Shown here: one piece after another, positions 50,401 through 63,354 of the stretch
Position numbering within the stretch: position 1 is the stretch's first letter
Layout: each line of letters begins with the position of its first letter
Assembly (NCBI GenBank): GCA_028023455.1
Contig: JAQFVV010000142.1
Span: 231,501 to 295,500, forward strand
Reading direction: 5' to 3'
Length of the DNA stretch: 64,000 nucleotides
Source: Epiperipatus broadwayi
Taxonomy: Eukaryota > Onychophora > Udeonychophora > Euonychophora > Peripatidae
Program-made: the position numbers and the translations under genes
The notes under the pieces: model-generated
What the model was told of the DNA's origin: nothing
What the model saw: the letters and a program-made list of their open reading frames with translations, nothing else
The model's database searches: none

Positions 50401-51689
50401 TAATGAGAAGTGAATCTTTTTAACAAAAATAATTAATTTATTTAATAACAATAAAAAAACTTAATAAAATAAATTAACTTTCTCTAGTCCCTTATATTTA
50501 CAAATGTATATACTAATAAAAAATATTTTAGAATGGATTGGTGAAATAAATCAAGCATATAATGAAGCAGTCAGATCTGAGTTCGATCCTAGCTTCATGA
50601 CATCTAGCCATAAGCCCACTTCAAACCCTAGTACTAACCTTAAATTTCCGATGCAATGGGGCTTTATATGTCAATCCATGCTAATTTCCATAAAGAATAA
50701 CTTATTTCATAAATGTGTATTCAAATAATTAGTTTCAGATTTAAATTGATCAATTCTATTAATAAATTCATGATAGAATTATTCATGAATTTATATATTA
50801 TAACTGCATGGATTGTGCATATATATTTGTAAATATTTAAAATATATATAATTATTTAAAAGTTTCATTGCGTTGGGAATGTTTGATTTTACTTTTAAAT
50901 AATTTGTTAAAGTTTTATTGATTAAAAGCTACATTCTTTCGATAAGCTTTCAGATTTTCCCTTTCCAAAAACAACAGTTAAAGTTTTATTAATTAGAAAA
51001 AAAGATAAGGATTTCCTAATTAAAATCATTTTCTGATTTTAAGAATTCATTTTCTAATTAGAAAATGAAATCAAGTAAATGAGTTTGAAAGCCTTATCGA
51101 AGGACTGTATCTAAAAACAACCAGTAAATCTAAAAACATTAATAATGAAAGAAGCACTAGCCTGAAGGCATCAGAGGACAGTATATATAGCTCTGGAAAG
51201 TTTGAGAAAAAAGGGAAGCCATCTTTGTTGTAGAGAAGTGCAGTAAACTCTATGCATTTTAAATCATGAATTTAAATAGTGTTTCAATTATGGTGAAGGG
51301 CTAGAACATCAGGAATCTGGCTATAGTTCCTGAAGCCCTTAGAGAATCTTCAATGAAGCTGCTAAATTCTTTCCAGACAAATCATGCTGCCAAAATCAAA
51401 TAAAATGCTGTTCAAGTAATCAACTAAATGCGTGCCTATGTTTTTACCAACTCGGACATGTAACCTAAGGATCCAGCCTGGAAGAAATGGGTAATATATA
51501 TTTCTATAATGAACCTTAAACTTTCTGGCCAGTTCCGAACTTTACTTTACACTCCCTTTAAGAGCTCTTCTCATTTATAATGTAATAATCTTTGTAAAAC
51601 TCTTTTATTTATGCTTTTTAAATTAGTAATTCTCTCAATCTCTAGTCTTTAAATTTAACTTTCCTTTATTACTATGGTGGTTCATTTAC
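47415..51689. other. AT-rich non-coding stretch
   Basis: No gene supported. Features noted: a perfect 20-bp palindrome CATTTTCTAATTAGAAAATG at 51048-51067; a B-box-like GAGTTCGATCCTAG near 50580 without a convincing A box; and a less AT-rich stretch at about 51140-51640 with no open frame, possibly LTR-derived. Confidence 0.4.
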
Positions 51690-51690
51690 C

Positions 51691-51739
<49 letters not shown>

Positions 51740-51752
51740 ATATTTATAGTGT
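51690..51752. repeat. (TA)n microsatellite, interrupted
   Basis: A TA run with TTTATA interruptions. It borders the less AT-rich stretch at 51140-51640. Confidence 0.85.
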
Positions 51753-53833
51753 GATTTATTAATGTCACTTATTTTTAATTATATGCCAATAATCTTTCGA
51801 CTCGATGATCTCCTTTGTTTCCTTTGTCTTATGCAAATAATAATATATTAATTCTAATAGTAATTCTCACCCATTAGAACTAGATTTACCGTTCTATCAA
51901 TTATCGAGTTGACAGAAATTATTAAATGTGTGTTATTTTTATAATTGGCTAATAATAAATTATTAGCTCCATTTTTAATCTATGCCCCAGCTATTTTTTG
52001 TATTCACCAATATGTATTTATTCATATATAATCTTAAAATGTTTTTATTGCAAAAGGGCTGATAAAGGATCAAATATATTCTAATTCAACTTTGTTATTT
52101 AAGATTCAGGAAGGGCACAATGATTGGGACATAATTAATATGATTTTAAATACTTTAAAATAATTTTAGTTAAAAGCTCATTTGACTTTAATTAAATTGA
52201 TCAAGTCATCACGTAGAGCATTCTATAGGGGTTTTAGCATTCAAACAATGACTATCAAGTCATCATCTTCAAACGTTGCTGACATAGGGCAATCTTCCAC
52301 TCCGTTAGGCTGGTTGGTGATAATATTTCTGTTATTTTAAATTATCGAGAAAGAAAGCACTTCCTCTCCTGTTCATATTAGTCAAAGGGCATAAGACTTG
52401 TCAGATTCAAGCCGCCATAGGACTTCGATTATCGACTAGCTATTGTCTTTCAATTTCACTTTATAGCTATATCAGCACCATTACCTCTCTGTTCCAGTAA
52501 AGCCCACTCTGATGCTCGTAATTCATGATGAAGTGATTTAAATTAAAGTCCAACAAATTCTCAGTAAATAAGTTTTCCAATAAAGATTAAAGTTATGCCC
52601 TAAAATACATATCTTGCTCTTCCTGGATGGATTTACGAATTTTTGTATAAAATTAGAGTAAAAATTTCCTTTACTAATGAATACCTTTATCTGCCTTTTA
52701 TTCCTTGTTGGGGGCATAGACATAGACTTTCAAATATTGCATAATATTCATTGGCATATAATAAGGACTGCCACTCTTTTTATAATTATAAACTATGTTA
52801 AAGGCTAGAGATGATTAATATAATCATTATTTAAAATTCAAACAAAACAAATTATTATTATTAAATATTTTCTAAACACACTTGGTTTCTTAGTTTTTAA
52901 TTCTTTTATAATTATTTTAATGTTAATACTCGCTGTCTGTGTTGGCAACCCGAACATATACATATGATTCGATTTAAAATTATTTTAGTCAGTTTATTAT
53001 CAGATATTAATGTCAGTTCAAGGGCCTCTGATCCTCACCAACCATTGAGCTAGTTTCTTGGCGCATAGCACTGTGCCATCAATTTAGATTTCTACTAATC
53101 TAAGCTGTTGAGTTGGGTTTGAATTCAGTTTGAACCAGCTGAGTTTGGATTTGACTTGCAGTTCTTTTGGTGGGTTTTTCGACTAGTACAATAATGATTT
53201 AATTTATTTACTTAAATTCTTTTAATTCCCCTCAGCTTCATTGATTACCTGACTCCAGGATATTTTAACAATATAAAAATAATAAATCTTATAGTGCATA
53301 AAAACAATGTTTTTAATATATATATATATATCAATAGACTTAAATTAACATTACTAAAACACTATCAAAATGCTAGATGAAAATTTAAAAAATAAGACTC
53401 TCTACAAAATTAAATCAAATTTGTCAATTATTAACAAAGTTAGTAATTATTCAAAATGAGCAATTGAAATAATTTTACCAAATTTTGTTCAGCTCAACAT
53501 TTATGCAGTCTTTCTCTTCAAACATTTAAAACATTTGATATCTCAATTAAAAATTAAAGAGGATTTTATTACTGATGTATATCAAGTTTGATTTTCTGTC
53601 ATGTCTCTATACACTCTTACAACTTATTTAATTATGGAGAATAATAGATAGATGTTTAATGTATGTGCTATTTCCTCTTTGTTAGTACACATTCTTATTT
53701 CTGTTCCTGGGTTATTTCTTAGGCAGATTTATTATAACAATGACAAACATCCCCAACAATGATAGGTATTGATTAGGCATTTATTTTAATAACTCTTTGG
53801 GCATCTCACTACATCATTTAGGCTACATCATTG
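51753..53833. other. Non-coding stretch with less AT-rich islands
   Basis: Islands at about 52255-52540 and 52925-53180 have no open frame. TTGGCAACCCGAAC near 52941 is faintly like an LTR-element primer site. I cannot define element ends. Confidence 0.35.
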
Positions 53834-53898
53834 AAAGATGGAATGTCTACTCAGCCATAGTATATATATATATATATATACTATGGCTGATACTATGG

Positions 53899-53939
<41 letters not shown>

Positions 53940-53965
53940 TATGGCTGAGTAGACATCCCATCTTT
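53834..53965. repeat. Palindromic (TA)n cluster with CTATGGCTGA repeats
   Basis: AAAGATGGAATGTCTACTCA (53834) is repeated as its complement ending at 53965 (one-base differences), enclosing two TA runs and two direct copies of ACTATGGCTGAT. The whole could extrude as a cruciform. Confidence 0.75.
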
Positions 53966-54752
53966 ATATATATATATATATAACTGACTGAAAAGCAACT
54001 ACTTGATGAGATATCAGGACCAGTTAACTTGGAGAACAATATAAATGTCTTTCTTGCAGTTAACTAGAAACAGTCAAAATTTCAATTGCAATGATCAAAA
54101 CAATAAAATAGTAAATCTTTTATACATAACTATCCCATTGCCTGTTTGATTATCTGTCTTCACTATTTATTAAGTAAAATAAACAATTTCATAAAATGAT
54201 TAATTCTATTTTTGAATCATTTATCCTAATCCCTTATTTTTTTTGTAAGATATAATTACTTAAGAAGAGAGCAAAATAAAGTACATTTTAAAATGGATAT
54301 TCAGGATGAGAAATTTTAATCTATTTCAGTTTATTTCCAAAATCCTTTAGTTTATTTTTAATTAAACTAAATTTTTTTATCTAAATATCTTTAATATTTT
54401 ATACAGAATAAAAAAGCAAAATTTTTATTTTTTTTTAGAATTTATTTTATTTTTATAATTAACTATTTTCTGTTAGGAAAAAACAATAAAATAATATTTT
54501 TACCAAAAGTTAATTTTTTTTATCCCTTTCTGATATTCTTTTTTTACTTTTTAGTTTTACACATTTAAAACATTTGAAAATTTTAAATATACAGCTAAAA
54601 TTCTTTTTTTTAAAATTAAAACTAGCTAAGTTATTATTAGTATTTAATTTTGACTTTCTTGTAACTTGTATATTTATGTTTTTTTGGACTATATATGACC
54701 CTAAATAATAAGATCACAATATATATATATATAGTAACTTACTGGGTTAAAT

Positions 54753-54872
54753 GGCACCCAGCAACATAGTTATGCATATATATATATATATATATAATTG
54801 TACCGGTTGGTTGGCACCCAGCAACATAGTTATGCATATATATATATATATATATAATTGTACCGGTTGGTT
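54753..54872. repeat. Two tandem 60-bp repeats
   Basis: GGCACCCAGCAACATAGTTA, a TA run, then ATTGTACCGGTTGGTT occur twice with an exact 60-base period and no visible differences, so the duplication is recent. Each unit contains TGGCACCCA, like the primer-site sequence at 34729. Confidence 0.85.
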
Positions 54873-57602
54873 TTGTATGTTCACATAACAAGATTTAGCA
54901 TCTAAGCAAAAGTACATTGAGTCCAATCATGCACAAGATACATAAGTCAGGAACACTCATGAACTCTGCCCTATTTGCCTATTTTTCAAATCTACCAACT
55001 TATGAGCAACAATCCCGATGATATTGATCTAATTTTATCTCTCTCAGCCGGCATTGCACATCAGAGACACAATAAGACTCTAATTTAAGTTTAATGATGG
55101 AATAACTTAGCAAGAACTATAATTTGAAAGCAATTAGAGATCGTGACCTTTCATAAGTTATTAATTAAGATATTAATTTAACTAAAAGAAAAGACAATGA
55201 TTCTGAGATGTATAACATATATATTTAAGATTTATTACTTTAGTGAAACATAAATAAATGTGTGTTATTATTTATTAATCATTGGCCTCATAAATATTAT
55301 ATGACATTTGGTCATAGAGAAATTATATTACATTATATTTATAAATTATGGAATTAGATTTTATACATTACTTGGATTTATGGTTGTGGCTATGCCAATA
55401 ATGGATAACTATAACAAGGGATGAATGACTTATCACTATTAGGAAACATACTTTTGAGGTACCACTCCACTCCCAGAAGGAACAAAAACAGGCATTTAAC
55501 CGATTCAGTTAACAATTATCATTTTAGGATGAAGCATTAAATTCATACAAAATACACATTAATATTCAGTTTATGGAGTGATTAATGTGTGTGGGATAGC
55601 TGGTGAATACATTTATAATAATGTTGTCACAAAGATGCACAATTTCAAACAATGGAAATAGATTTGTTTAGCAAAATCACATTACGGCTTATGGATATTC
55701 ATGGGTTTATTAGAAATATAACAGAAAGGCAGTGTGTGCATGGTGGCCTATTTATGTGATCCAGTCATAAATCCTAGCATTCATTTTAAGAAAGATACTG
55801 ATATAACTCTGCAAATGTTGGCAGGATCTGTTCATGAATGAAGAGCGGTCGGCGATGCATTTGTTGGGCTGGTTTTTCCAGAACAATCGCCATATAAAGC
55901 ATGCACATACAACCAAATAAGTCCACAGGGGGGTTAAGAGCTTGGTTCTTGGACTTTCAAGATAAATAATGGGGCTCGACTTTGTGATACTGCCGGATAA
56001 AAAAGCACAAATGTATATAATATAAGAACAAGGGTGCCTATTTGTATGCAATGCTTGGAATAAAAAAATATAGATTTAAAGACTATTTGATTAATTAATT
56101 CCCATATATTATGAAACATTCCACATAATGGTATCATATAATTGCTAAATAGACATATATTATTTAAATTATAAAATTATATAATTCTTAAGATATAAAG
56201 ATTTCCCTTTCTCTTTACTTTAATTTATCTATAACTTCCCACACCATTTAATAAGTACAAATTTAGGTTAATAAATGCCATTATTAAAATAAATATGTTT
56301 ATACAGAAACAAATGGGATGGAGGTAATAACTGAGATAATAAATAGAGTTTACATATATAGAATACATTTACATTTAGTATTAGCGCATTATTATTTAAA
56401 AAGAGAAAAATAAACATTTTTAGAAAAACAGATCAATATCTGTTTTTCTACAACAACCTTATGTGATAATGACTTTGTTTTCCCAAACTCATGAACATCT
56501 GCATAAATGGAATAAGATGTATTTTTAATTAAGCTAAATTTTTAATCATCCCACAAATGGTGGGGAAAAAAATAAAAAGAAAAATCAATTACATGCTAGA
56601 GATTTTGAGATCTTATTGACATATTTAAAACACAAATATATATAATATAAAAATGAAATAAAAGATTGCCACATGAAAATAAAAGAAAAACATATTAACT
56701 AGGGGCTCAATGATAGAGTAGCTTAAGTTACATAGAGTTATAATTTATTAGAAATACATAATCACAAATATTTTACATGAGATTATATAGTAGAGCATCA
56801 GGATTATTACTATTGTAGAAGGGTGAGGTTAATAGTCATATAGTGGCTAGATTTCTTTGAAATTTTCATATATAGTGGTGGTCCTTGATGCTTTTAATGT
56901 TCATTAGAGTTAACACACTAGATCTAGGTTTTGGAATCAGGCACAACAGGTAGCATTTTATTTATTTAATCGATAGCCATTGAAAAGTTCATAGGTATGG
57001 GATCCGGAGCTTTTATCATGGGAATGAGGATGTTGGAGTAGGAGAGAATGAGAAATTTTCCCTATTCACTGCACATTGAATTAAAATCTAAACCAGCATG
57101 GATTAGGTTTACCATGGTTATTTTATGGTTGTCTCCTCATTTTTTGGATTCAAATCCAGCAGTATTTATACCCTTTTCTTGATGATGTAGTAGAGCACTT
57201 AACTGCTGGACATGAGGCAATTTGAGCACTTTAGCAGAACTGAAATCTGCTGACCAGATACCTTTTGTTTAGTAAGTTTTTGGAAACAATGCAATCCTGT
57301 TACAAGTTTCTCGAATGATTGTTTTAAAATAAATCTTATGACTTTAAAACAATCTGAAATGGATAAAATTTCCACTAATGGATTTTTACTTTACTGTTAT
57401 GAATTGTAACCTTTTAATTCTGACTAATGGGTTTTTTGATTAATTGTTTTTAGTTGTGTTCAAGAAACTTCTTAAAAGAATTGCATCATTTTCTGACTGC
57501 TAAGATTAAATATATAACTAATAAATTACATATATAATTTTCAATATACATTATGAATATAACTTTATTTATAAGATTTATTAGCAATCTCCCCACACTG
57601 AA
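54873..57602. other. Non-coding stretch
   Basis: No gene supported. A 99-codon minus-strand frame (55752-56051) and an overlapping 67-codon one have no motif. TTGGATTCAAATCCAG near 57145 is a small palindrome resembling a B box. A short TA run at 57603-57613 precedes the next element. Confidence 0.4.
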
Positions 57603-57613
57603 TATATATATAT

Positions 57614-59380
57614 TGTAAATATCGATAAGTCGATATTATATTTTAAAAATTGTCATTTGTTATTAAAAAAAATCTCTTTGAGTTGATGTTTACATATGAA
57701 ATATTATTATTTTTTTATGTTTATTAGGTATAGTTATTGTTTGAAGTTATTATTTTATTTATATGTTGATAGTACATCGTTATGAATATTTAATTATTAA
57801 AATAAATAAGGACATATAAATTGTTGATTATAAAAAAATTATTTTATTTGCAATGATTATTAAATACAATAAATTATTATTTATGTATATTTTTAAAGAT
57901 GTCAAATTTTCAATTTAATATTTTTTATATATATGCTTGATATTTTATTTTTATTTTTAATGTTAATTGTTTTAAAAGAAAACATGTATAACAAGGGTTT
58001 TAAAAACAGCATTTGCTAGCGCATGGAATAACAACAGTAACAATAAAAAGAAACCATTATTATATTATTATTATTGGAATAGATATAGAAAAACAACGGA
58101 AGGATAGAATTTTATTATACTTTATTTCTTTAAAATTTACCATTCTTCAAAGTACTGAAATAATATATATATATTTTATGGTAAATACATTAATTATGGC
58201 TGCTTAAGAAAAATATATCGCAGCTAGGGCTGCATCATTATCACTTTCATATATTCCAAAGCAATTTTTCAATGGAACAACTAAAAAAATTCAATATATA
58301 AATTTCGTCACGTCTGGAGCTGAAATTTGATATAGCTATCTTAAATGTATAATCGTTAATTTAATTATAATCTGGAAGTAATTGGAATTGATGTGCTGGA
58401 TTTAACATTTTGATAAAATATGCATATATCTAAAAATTAATAATCTTCTTTAATGAAATCGTTTCTTCGTCTTTCAATAGAATGCATTCTAAAAATAAAA
58501 ATATACAGATGGAAAAGAACTCATGGACTAAATTAACTTTTGAAAGGACAATTAACTAAACGAACTTTATAAGGTATTTGATAATTTAATATATATTAAT
58601 GATATGTAAATGTATTTTTGAGATCGATATATTTTTTTTATTTATTTTTATTTTTCATTATAAAATATAACGGTTATAAATAAACAATTTAAACATCTTG
58701 TTTTATAATAATATTAAACGTATAACAGATGTTTAAATAAATATTTAAATAATTTTAAAATCTTGAAATATAATTTATAAGTTGATGTACTATATGTTAA
58801 TTATTATATTTATATTATAAGTGTTAGGCAGAAATATGTCTTTATATATTTATTATTTGTATTTATATTTGAAACATCAATATTATTTAAAGTCAAACGA
58901 TAACATAAAATAAAAGATGTGCTATTTGTTTTTATAAATAATGCCTTTGTAATTATTTAAAAGAGCGATACTATATTATTCTTATTTTCTTTTAATGCCA
59001 AAGTTATTATGAAATTAATTGAATTTACAATTTAATAAAAGATAATTTCATATTTCATTTATTATTTGGTTTGTAGGTCACTTACACATATTATTATTCA
59101 TTCACATATTTAGAGGTACATAAATTTACATAATTAGATGTGTATATTTGAATTTAGTAAAAGTCCTATTGTTTCTGATATATATATTTGATTAGTTAGT
59201 CACATCAACCTTAAAAATAAATTATAAAGATAGGTCTCATTGCTTTACATGATTTTAGATTTGTTTTATGTATAGCTAGCTGGAAGTACATTTAAACAAT
59301 TTATTTAATTATAACTAGAATAATTTTGTTTTTCTTCTTTCTTCAATTTAAATGGAATGCAGCAAGTACGTTCCATTACA
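57614..59380 (+). repeat. 5' LTR of gag-only element 2
   Basis: TGTAAATATCGATAAGTCG to ACGTTCCATTACA, 1767 bp; the terminal TGTAA and TTACA are complementary. The 3' boundary is inferred from the primer-site-like sequence next to it, because the 3' LTR is truncated by the window. A 64-codon frame at 58013-58207, repeated at 63755-63949, lies in the LTR and has no motif. Confidence 0.75.
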
Positions 59381-59404
59381 TTTGGCGCAACAACTAGGGC
59401 TCGA
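59381..59404 (+). promoter_or_regulatory. Primer-binding-site-like sequence of element 2
   Basis: TTTGGCGCAACAACTAGGGC directly follows the LTR's TTACA. TGGCGC with a following GGGCTCGAAA matches the style of Ty3/gypsy primer sites and fixes the LTR end. Confidence 0.5.
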
Positions 59405-61113
59405 AATAAGCTAATTAGGGCTTGAAATACCCCACATACCTGAGAGATGTGTAGTATATATATTTATGTGAGATATATAGTTTAAAGAAAGAGAAGTATT
59501 TTTGTGTGTTTAATTTTTTTTTTTTATATAAACGGAAATATTTTGGCCTTATGTTTAGATGGTAATTGTTACTGTTATTGTATTTTTTAATGATGAAAGA
59601 TAAATATAGTCATGAAGCAGTTTAATTTCAATTTAAAAATTATATTGATGGTGTTAAAGTACGGCATAATAATTTTGTCCATATTTGGAAAGTTTCTGTT
59701 GTAGAAAATCTATAATTTTGAAGGTTGGATGGGATATTTGATTGTTGGAGTTTGGTTGGTTCTGTTGCAAGTATTGATGTTGGATGGGGAATTTTTGTCA
59801 TTGTCTTAGGGATGTAGTGCATTCATGTCATTTGTGATTGATTAATCTCATTCATTGCTCCAACCCAAATTTTGATGTTTATTATTATTATTATTTATCA
59901 TGAAGCAGCTAACAGTGGTCCTGCCATGATTTTATCTTTAAAACTCCAGAGAGAGTAAGGTATAATTATTTTGATGTATGTATAATATTTGCCTCTAAGT
60001 CTCCTAAAGATGAGCAAGGAAATATTTTATAAATAATAGCCCCTAAGACTTAAATATAAGCAGGGTAATGTAATAGTGTTTTCAGAAAATTATTATGGGT
60101 TGTAGTAAATTGGATAGAATGAAATGTGATAATCATCTAAGTGTTCATGAAACATTGTATGCTTTGGGAATAATGATTGAATTCTTTTATCTACATCAAA
60201 GTTGTGAAGTGCTAATCAATCTTTTGGTTGTCAATATCTATCAGATCTTTGGAGGAATAGATAAGTATATAACATAAATATATATAACACCAAACTTAAA
60301 GGCTTGATTAATTGATTATTGTTAGTAACAAATAATCTATTACATTGATTATCAATTAAGGTTTGAAAACAAGTATAGTAATATTATATTTTCATTATAA
60401 ATGACTTTTAAACATGAAGTTCAATTAGTGAATGTTTGTTGATAGTGGACTGCATTAGTACAATTTTATTAAAATAGTATTTCGGGCACAAAAGTTAATA
60501 ATTAGTGAAGTGGATATTTTTTTTTTTATATATATATAAAATGTTATTAAGTTTTAAGGTCCAGAAAATTTATAGGTATCAATTTAGTAAGTTTATGCTT
60601 AACTACCATTATTTTGAATGAGAAAGTTGTCTCACTATATTATCAAATTAGTTATTTTAAGGCATGTGAACATTTAGTTGTATTTTTAAATATTTCAAGG
60701 TCATATTGAATTTGATATGAAGATTCCATATTTCAATATTGTGTAAGTGTAGAATATTTATTATCATTAAATATAAATGAATGTTATTTAGTGATATCAA
60801 TTGTTACTCTCTTTCTATATATATTTTAGAGAAATTTGTTGATATTATGGTGATAGATGAGATTTTTTTTTTTTTTTTAAGACAAGAAGTTCATGAGTTC
60901 AAATAAGTAAGATTTAGATTGTCAGATAGCTATTATGTATTATAAGATTAAAAAGGCTTGTATTTTTTTTAGTTAAATAATTGCTTGTTGGAATAATGAT
61001 TGGAGATGGTGAGCCCTTGATCTGTGATAATTACTATATAGAAATAAATATATATATATCTTAGATTTTTTTTTTTTTTTTTTTGAGTATATAATATTAT
61101 AGTTCTAGTAATA
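59405..61113 (+). other. Leader of element 2
   Basis: About 1.7 kb between primer site and gag. Open frames at 59640-59822 (minus) and 60095-60277 (plus) are short and unsupported. Long T runs lie near 60520, 60863 and 61065. Such a leader could hold a packaging signal, but none is recognisable. Confidence 0.4.
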
Positions 61114-62986
61114 ATGGATAACAGTAGTGAAATGTCAGTTAGTGGTAGTTTTGATATGGGGAATTTAATAGAGAAACTGGAGGCTATGATGAAAACCAAC
61201 TCTAATGAATTAAAAGATTTTAAAGCTGAATTAAATACCAAATATGAGAGACTAGAATCTAAATATGATGAACTTAGAGCTGAGATAAAAACAAATTCTA
61301 ATGAACTTTCTCAGAAGCTAGAATCTAAATATGATGAACTTAGAGTTGAGATGAAAGTCAATTCTAATGAATTAAAAGCTCTGGTAGATAATAGTGTTAG
61401 AAGAGTAGAAATAAAATTTAATGAAAAGATAGAAAAATATAGAGAAGAGACAATAGTGGAAGCTAATTCTTTAAAAGCAAAAATTGAAGAAATAAATAAT
61501 GAAATGAAGGAAGAAAATCAAGGAATTATGGCCAGATTAGAAGAATCTAAGAAAGAACATGGGGAATTTGAGGAAAAGATTATTAATGGTAATAAAGTAT
61601 TATGGGATAAGTTCCAAGCATTGAAAATTGATAATGAATCTTCATTTAAAAACCTATATACGACTATCTCTGCTGAAGTTAAAATTGCTGTGGGATTGCA
61701 GCAAGAGGAACAGTTGATTGATATTAATAAATTACAAGATATAAATGAACGTATTAATGTAGTAAATGAAGTTACTTCTAATCGTATACAAGAAATAGAT
61801 GTTAAATTGGATCAAATTCAAGGAAAATTAAGACCCCTTTCAGAATATATAAATAATAATGAAATTGAAACCTGTAAAAATTATGAAATAGAGGTACGAA
61901 AGGATGTGGCAGAAATGGATGTAAAAATTGAGCAAATAAAAATCATTACGTTAGAAAATTGTGAATATATAACAAATTTGCAAAAACAATGGAAAGAATA
62001 TGAAATAAAGATAGATATAAATAAAATGAAAGATAATATTATAGACAGAGATTATCTTAACGATGAGACATTTGTTAAGGAATTGATAAATAAAGAAAAT
62101 TGTAAGTGTTGTTTAGATAAAGTTAATAATGGAACAAATTTAATAGAATCTAAAAGATCTTCTGATTTTCCACACCAAATATCTAGTGATTCATATATGA
62201 ATCATAATGCTGCAAAGTTCATTAATGTTAAAGTTTTTAAAGGTGAGTATCATGAAAATCCTATGGAATACCTGAATACATTAGAAGAATTGTTTACACT
62301 TAGTATCCTGTCAGAGAAAGAAAAGTTGGCAATTGCTAGTAACCATTTATACGCTTCAGCTAAAGAATGGTGGAGATCTCTGTTTGAAAGGCCTCAAACT
62401 TATGGTGATTATCGTGAAGCAATAATGAATAACTTCTGGAATGAGGATAAACAAGATTTTATACGCCATAGACTTTCTCACGAAAAATATACTTCTCGTG
62501 ATGGGAGTTATACTCAATGCTTTTAGACATCAAGTGGCCAAATTCAAAACCCTAAATGCATTTCCATTATCCGAAACTCAGATTGTGCGGATTTTGCGTA
62601 GAAATTTACCAAGGCATATTGAACAAACATTGGTGGCTGCAGATCGACATACCGTTGAGGAAGTAGCAGATATCTTGGGAATATTAGAAGCTAGTGATGG
62701 TATTTGTAATAAATCAACTGGAACTACAAGAGATAACTCTAATTATAATTTAGCAAACGTAAATTATCATATACCAAGAAACCAATTTACAGGTCGCATG
62801 CAAAGGTTTACCAGAAATTACCACAATAATAGAAGACAAAATCCATACCGGGATCATGGAGGTTACAATAGAAATCATGAATATAGTCGTGTTACTAATT
62901 TACAACCAGGGAGTTATCCATATGATACCACTAACACTGAGGTTAATACTCCAGCGACTGGATATTCAAATCATCCATTAAACTGA
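61114..62986 (+). pseudogene. Gag-like protein of element 2, with a one-base frame change
   Basis: A structural RNA-binding protein, relative of the Gag at 26013. The first frame starts at ATG 61114 (MDNSSEMSVSG) and runs 470 residues: a coiled coil (about 15-300) with a 22-residue repeat LESKYDELRxExK; a Cys-containing patch, ENCKCCLDK (~328); and a capsid domain from ~366 (FKGEYHENPMEYL, EKLAIASNHL, AKEWWRSLFERP). It ends in a TAG (62524-62526) right after a TTTT run. The following frame continues the same protein one base out of register (FRHQVAKFKTLNAFPLSE, LPRHIEQTLVAADRHTVEE) to 62986. Its basic, Arg/Asn/Gly-rich end (RMQRFTRNYHNNRRQNPYRD) probably binds nucleic acid in place of a zinc knuckle. 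A T-run slip mutation or +1 frameshifting would both explain the break. Confidence 0.8.
61252..61383 (+). repeat. Two tandem 66-bp repeats in gag 2
   Basis: CTAGAATCTAAATATGATGA starts at 61252 and 61318. Each 66-bp unit encodes 22 residues (LESKYDELR... NSNEL), extending the coiled coil; a worn third unit precedes them. It parallels, but is unrelated in sequence to, the 33-bp repeats in gag 1. Confidence 0.8.
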
Positions 62987-63177
62987 GTAGAGATAAGTTT
63001 AAAATAAATTATCTTAAAGGAAGTATAAATTTTATGAAAGATATTGGAAAGGCCAAAGTTAAACTTAAAATTATAGATAGAAAGATAAATAATAAAGATT
63101 TTCTTCAAGAAAATATAGCTAAGGAAAGAGATTTAAATAAACCTAAAGTTAAATTGAAAAGACTTAATATAGAATAG
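62986..63177 (+). CDS. Short lysine-rich trailing frame after gag 2
   Basis: Open from the end of gag to a TAG near 63177, in the same frame as the first gag segment: SRDKFKINYLKGSINFMKDI, then KAKVKLKIIDRKINN and KPKVKLKRLNIE. Highly basic, no known domain. Element 1 has a comparable basic end (KKPNIKTSEKKLN), so this may be a frame-displaced Gag C-terminus rather than a separate gene. Confidence 0.35.
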   Translation, partial: SRDKFKINYLKGSINFMKDIGKAKVKLKIIDRKINNKDFLQENIAKERDLNKPKVKLKRLNIE

Positions 63178-63354
63178 GATGATTTTCAAAATGATTTTCA
63201 AGAGTTCTTTAATGTTAAAGTTGTATCACTGATTTGCAATTTTTAAAGGATTATTTAGCTTAGAAAAATTATAAATTTGAAAAGTTTTTCGATATCTGTT
63301 AATTAATTAGTTGTTTGCAAAGATTTTTTTTTTTTTCGGTGGATTAGAGGGTAT

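Noticed and set aside
52925-53180. LTR/primer-site boundary at TTGGCAACCCGAAC
   Set aside because: No matching LTR start, partner repeat or gag nearby; the primer-site match is weak.
55752-56051. 99-codon minus-strand frame, the longest in the 39-57 kb region
   Set aside because: No recognisable domain, overlapped by another frame, and embedded in non-coding sequence. Probably chance.
58013-58207. 64-codon frame duplicated at 63755-63949
   Set aside because: Duplicated only because it lies in both LTRs. No motif or good composition for coding.
60969-61241. 90-codon minus-strand frame over the gag 2 start
   Set aside because: Antisense shadow of gag 2 plus a poly-T run.
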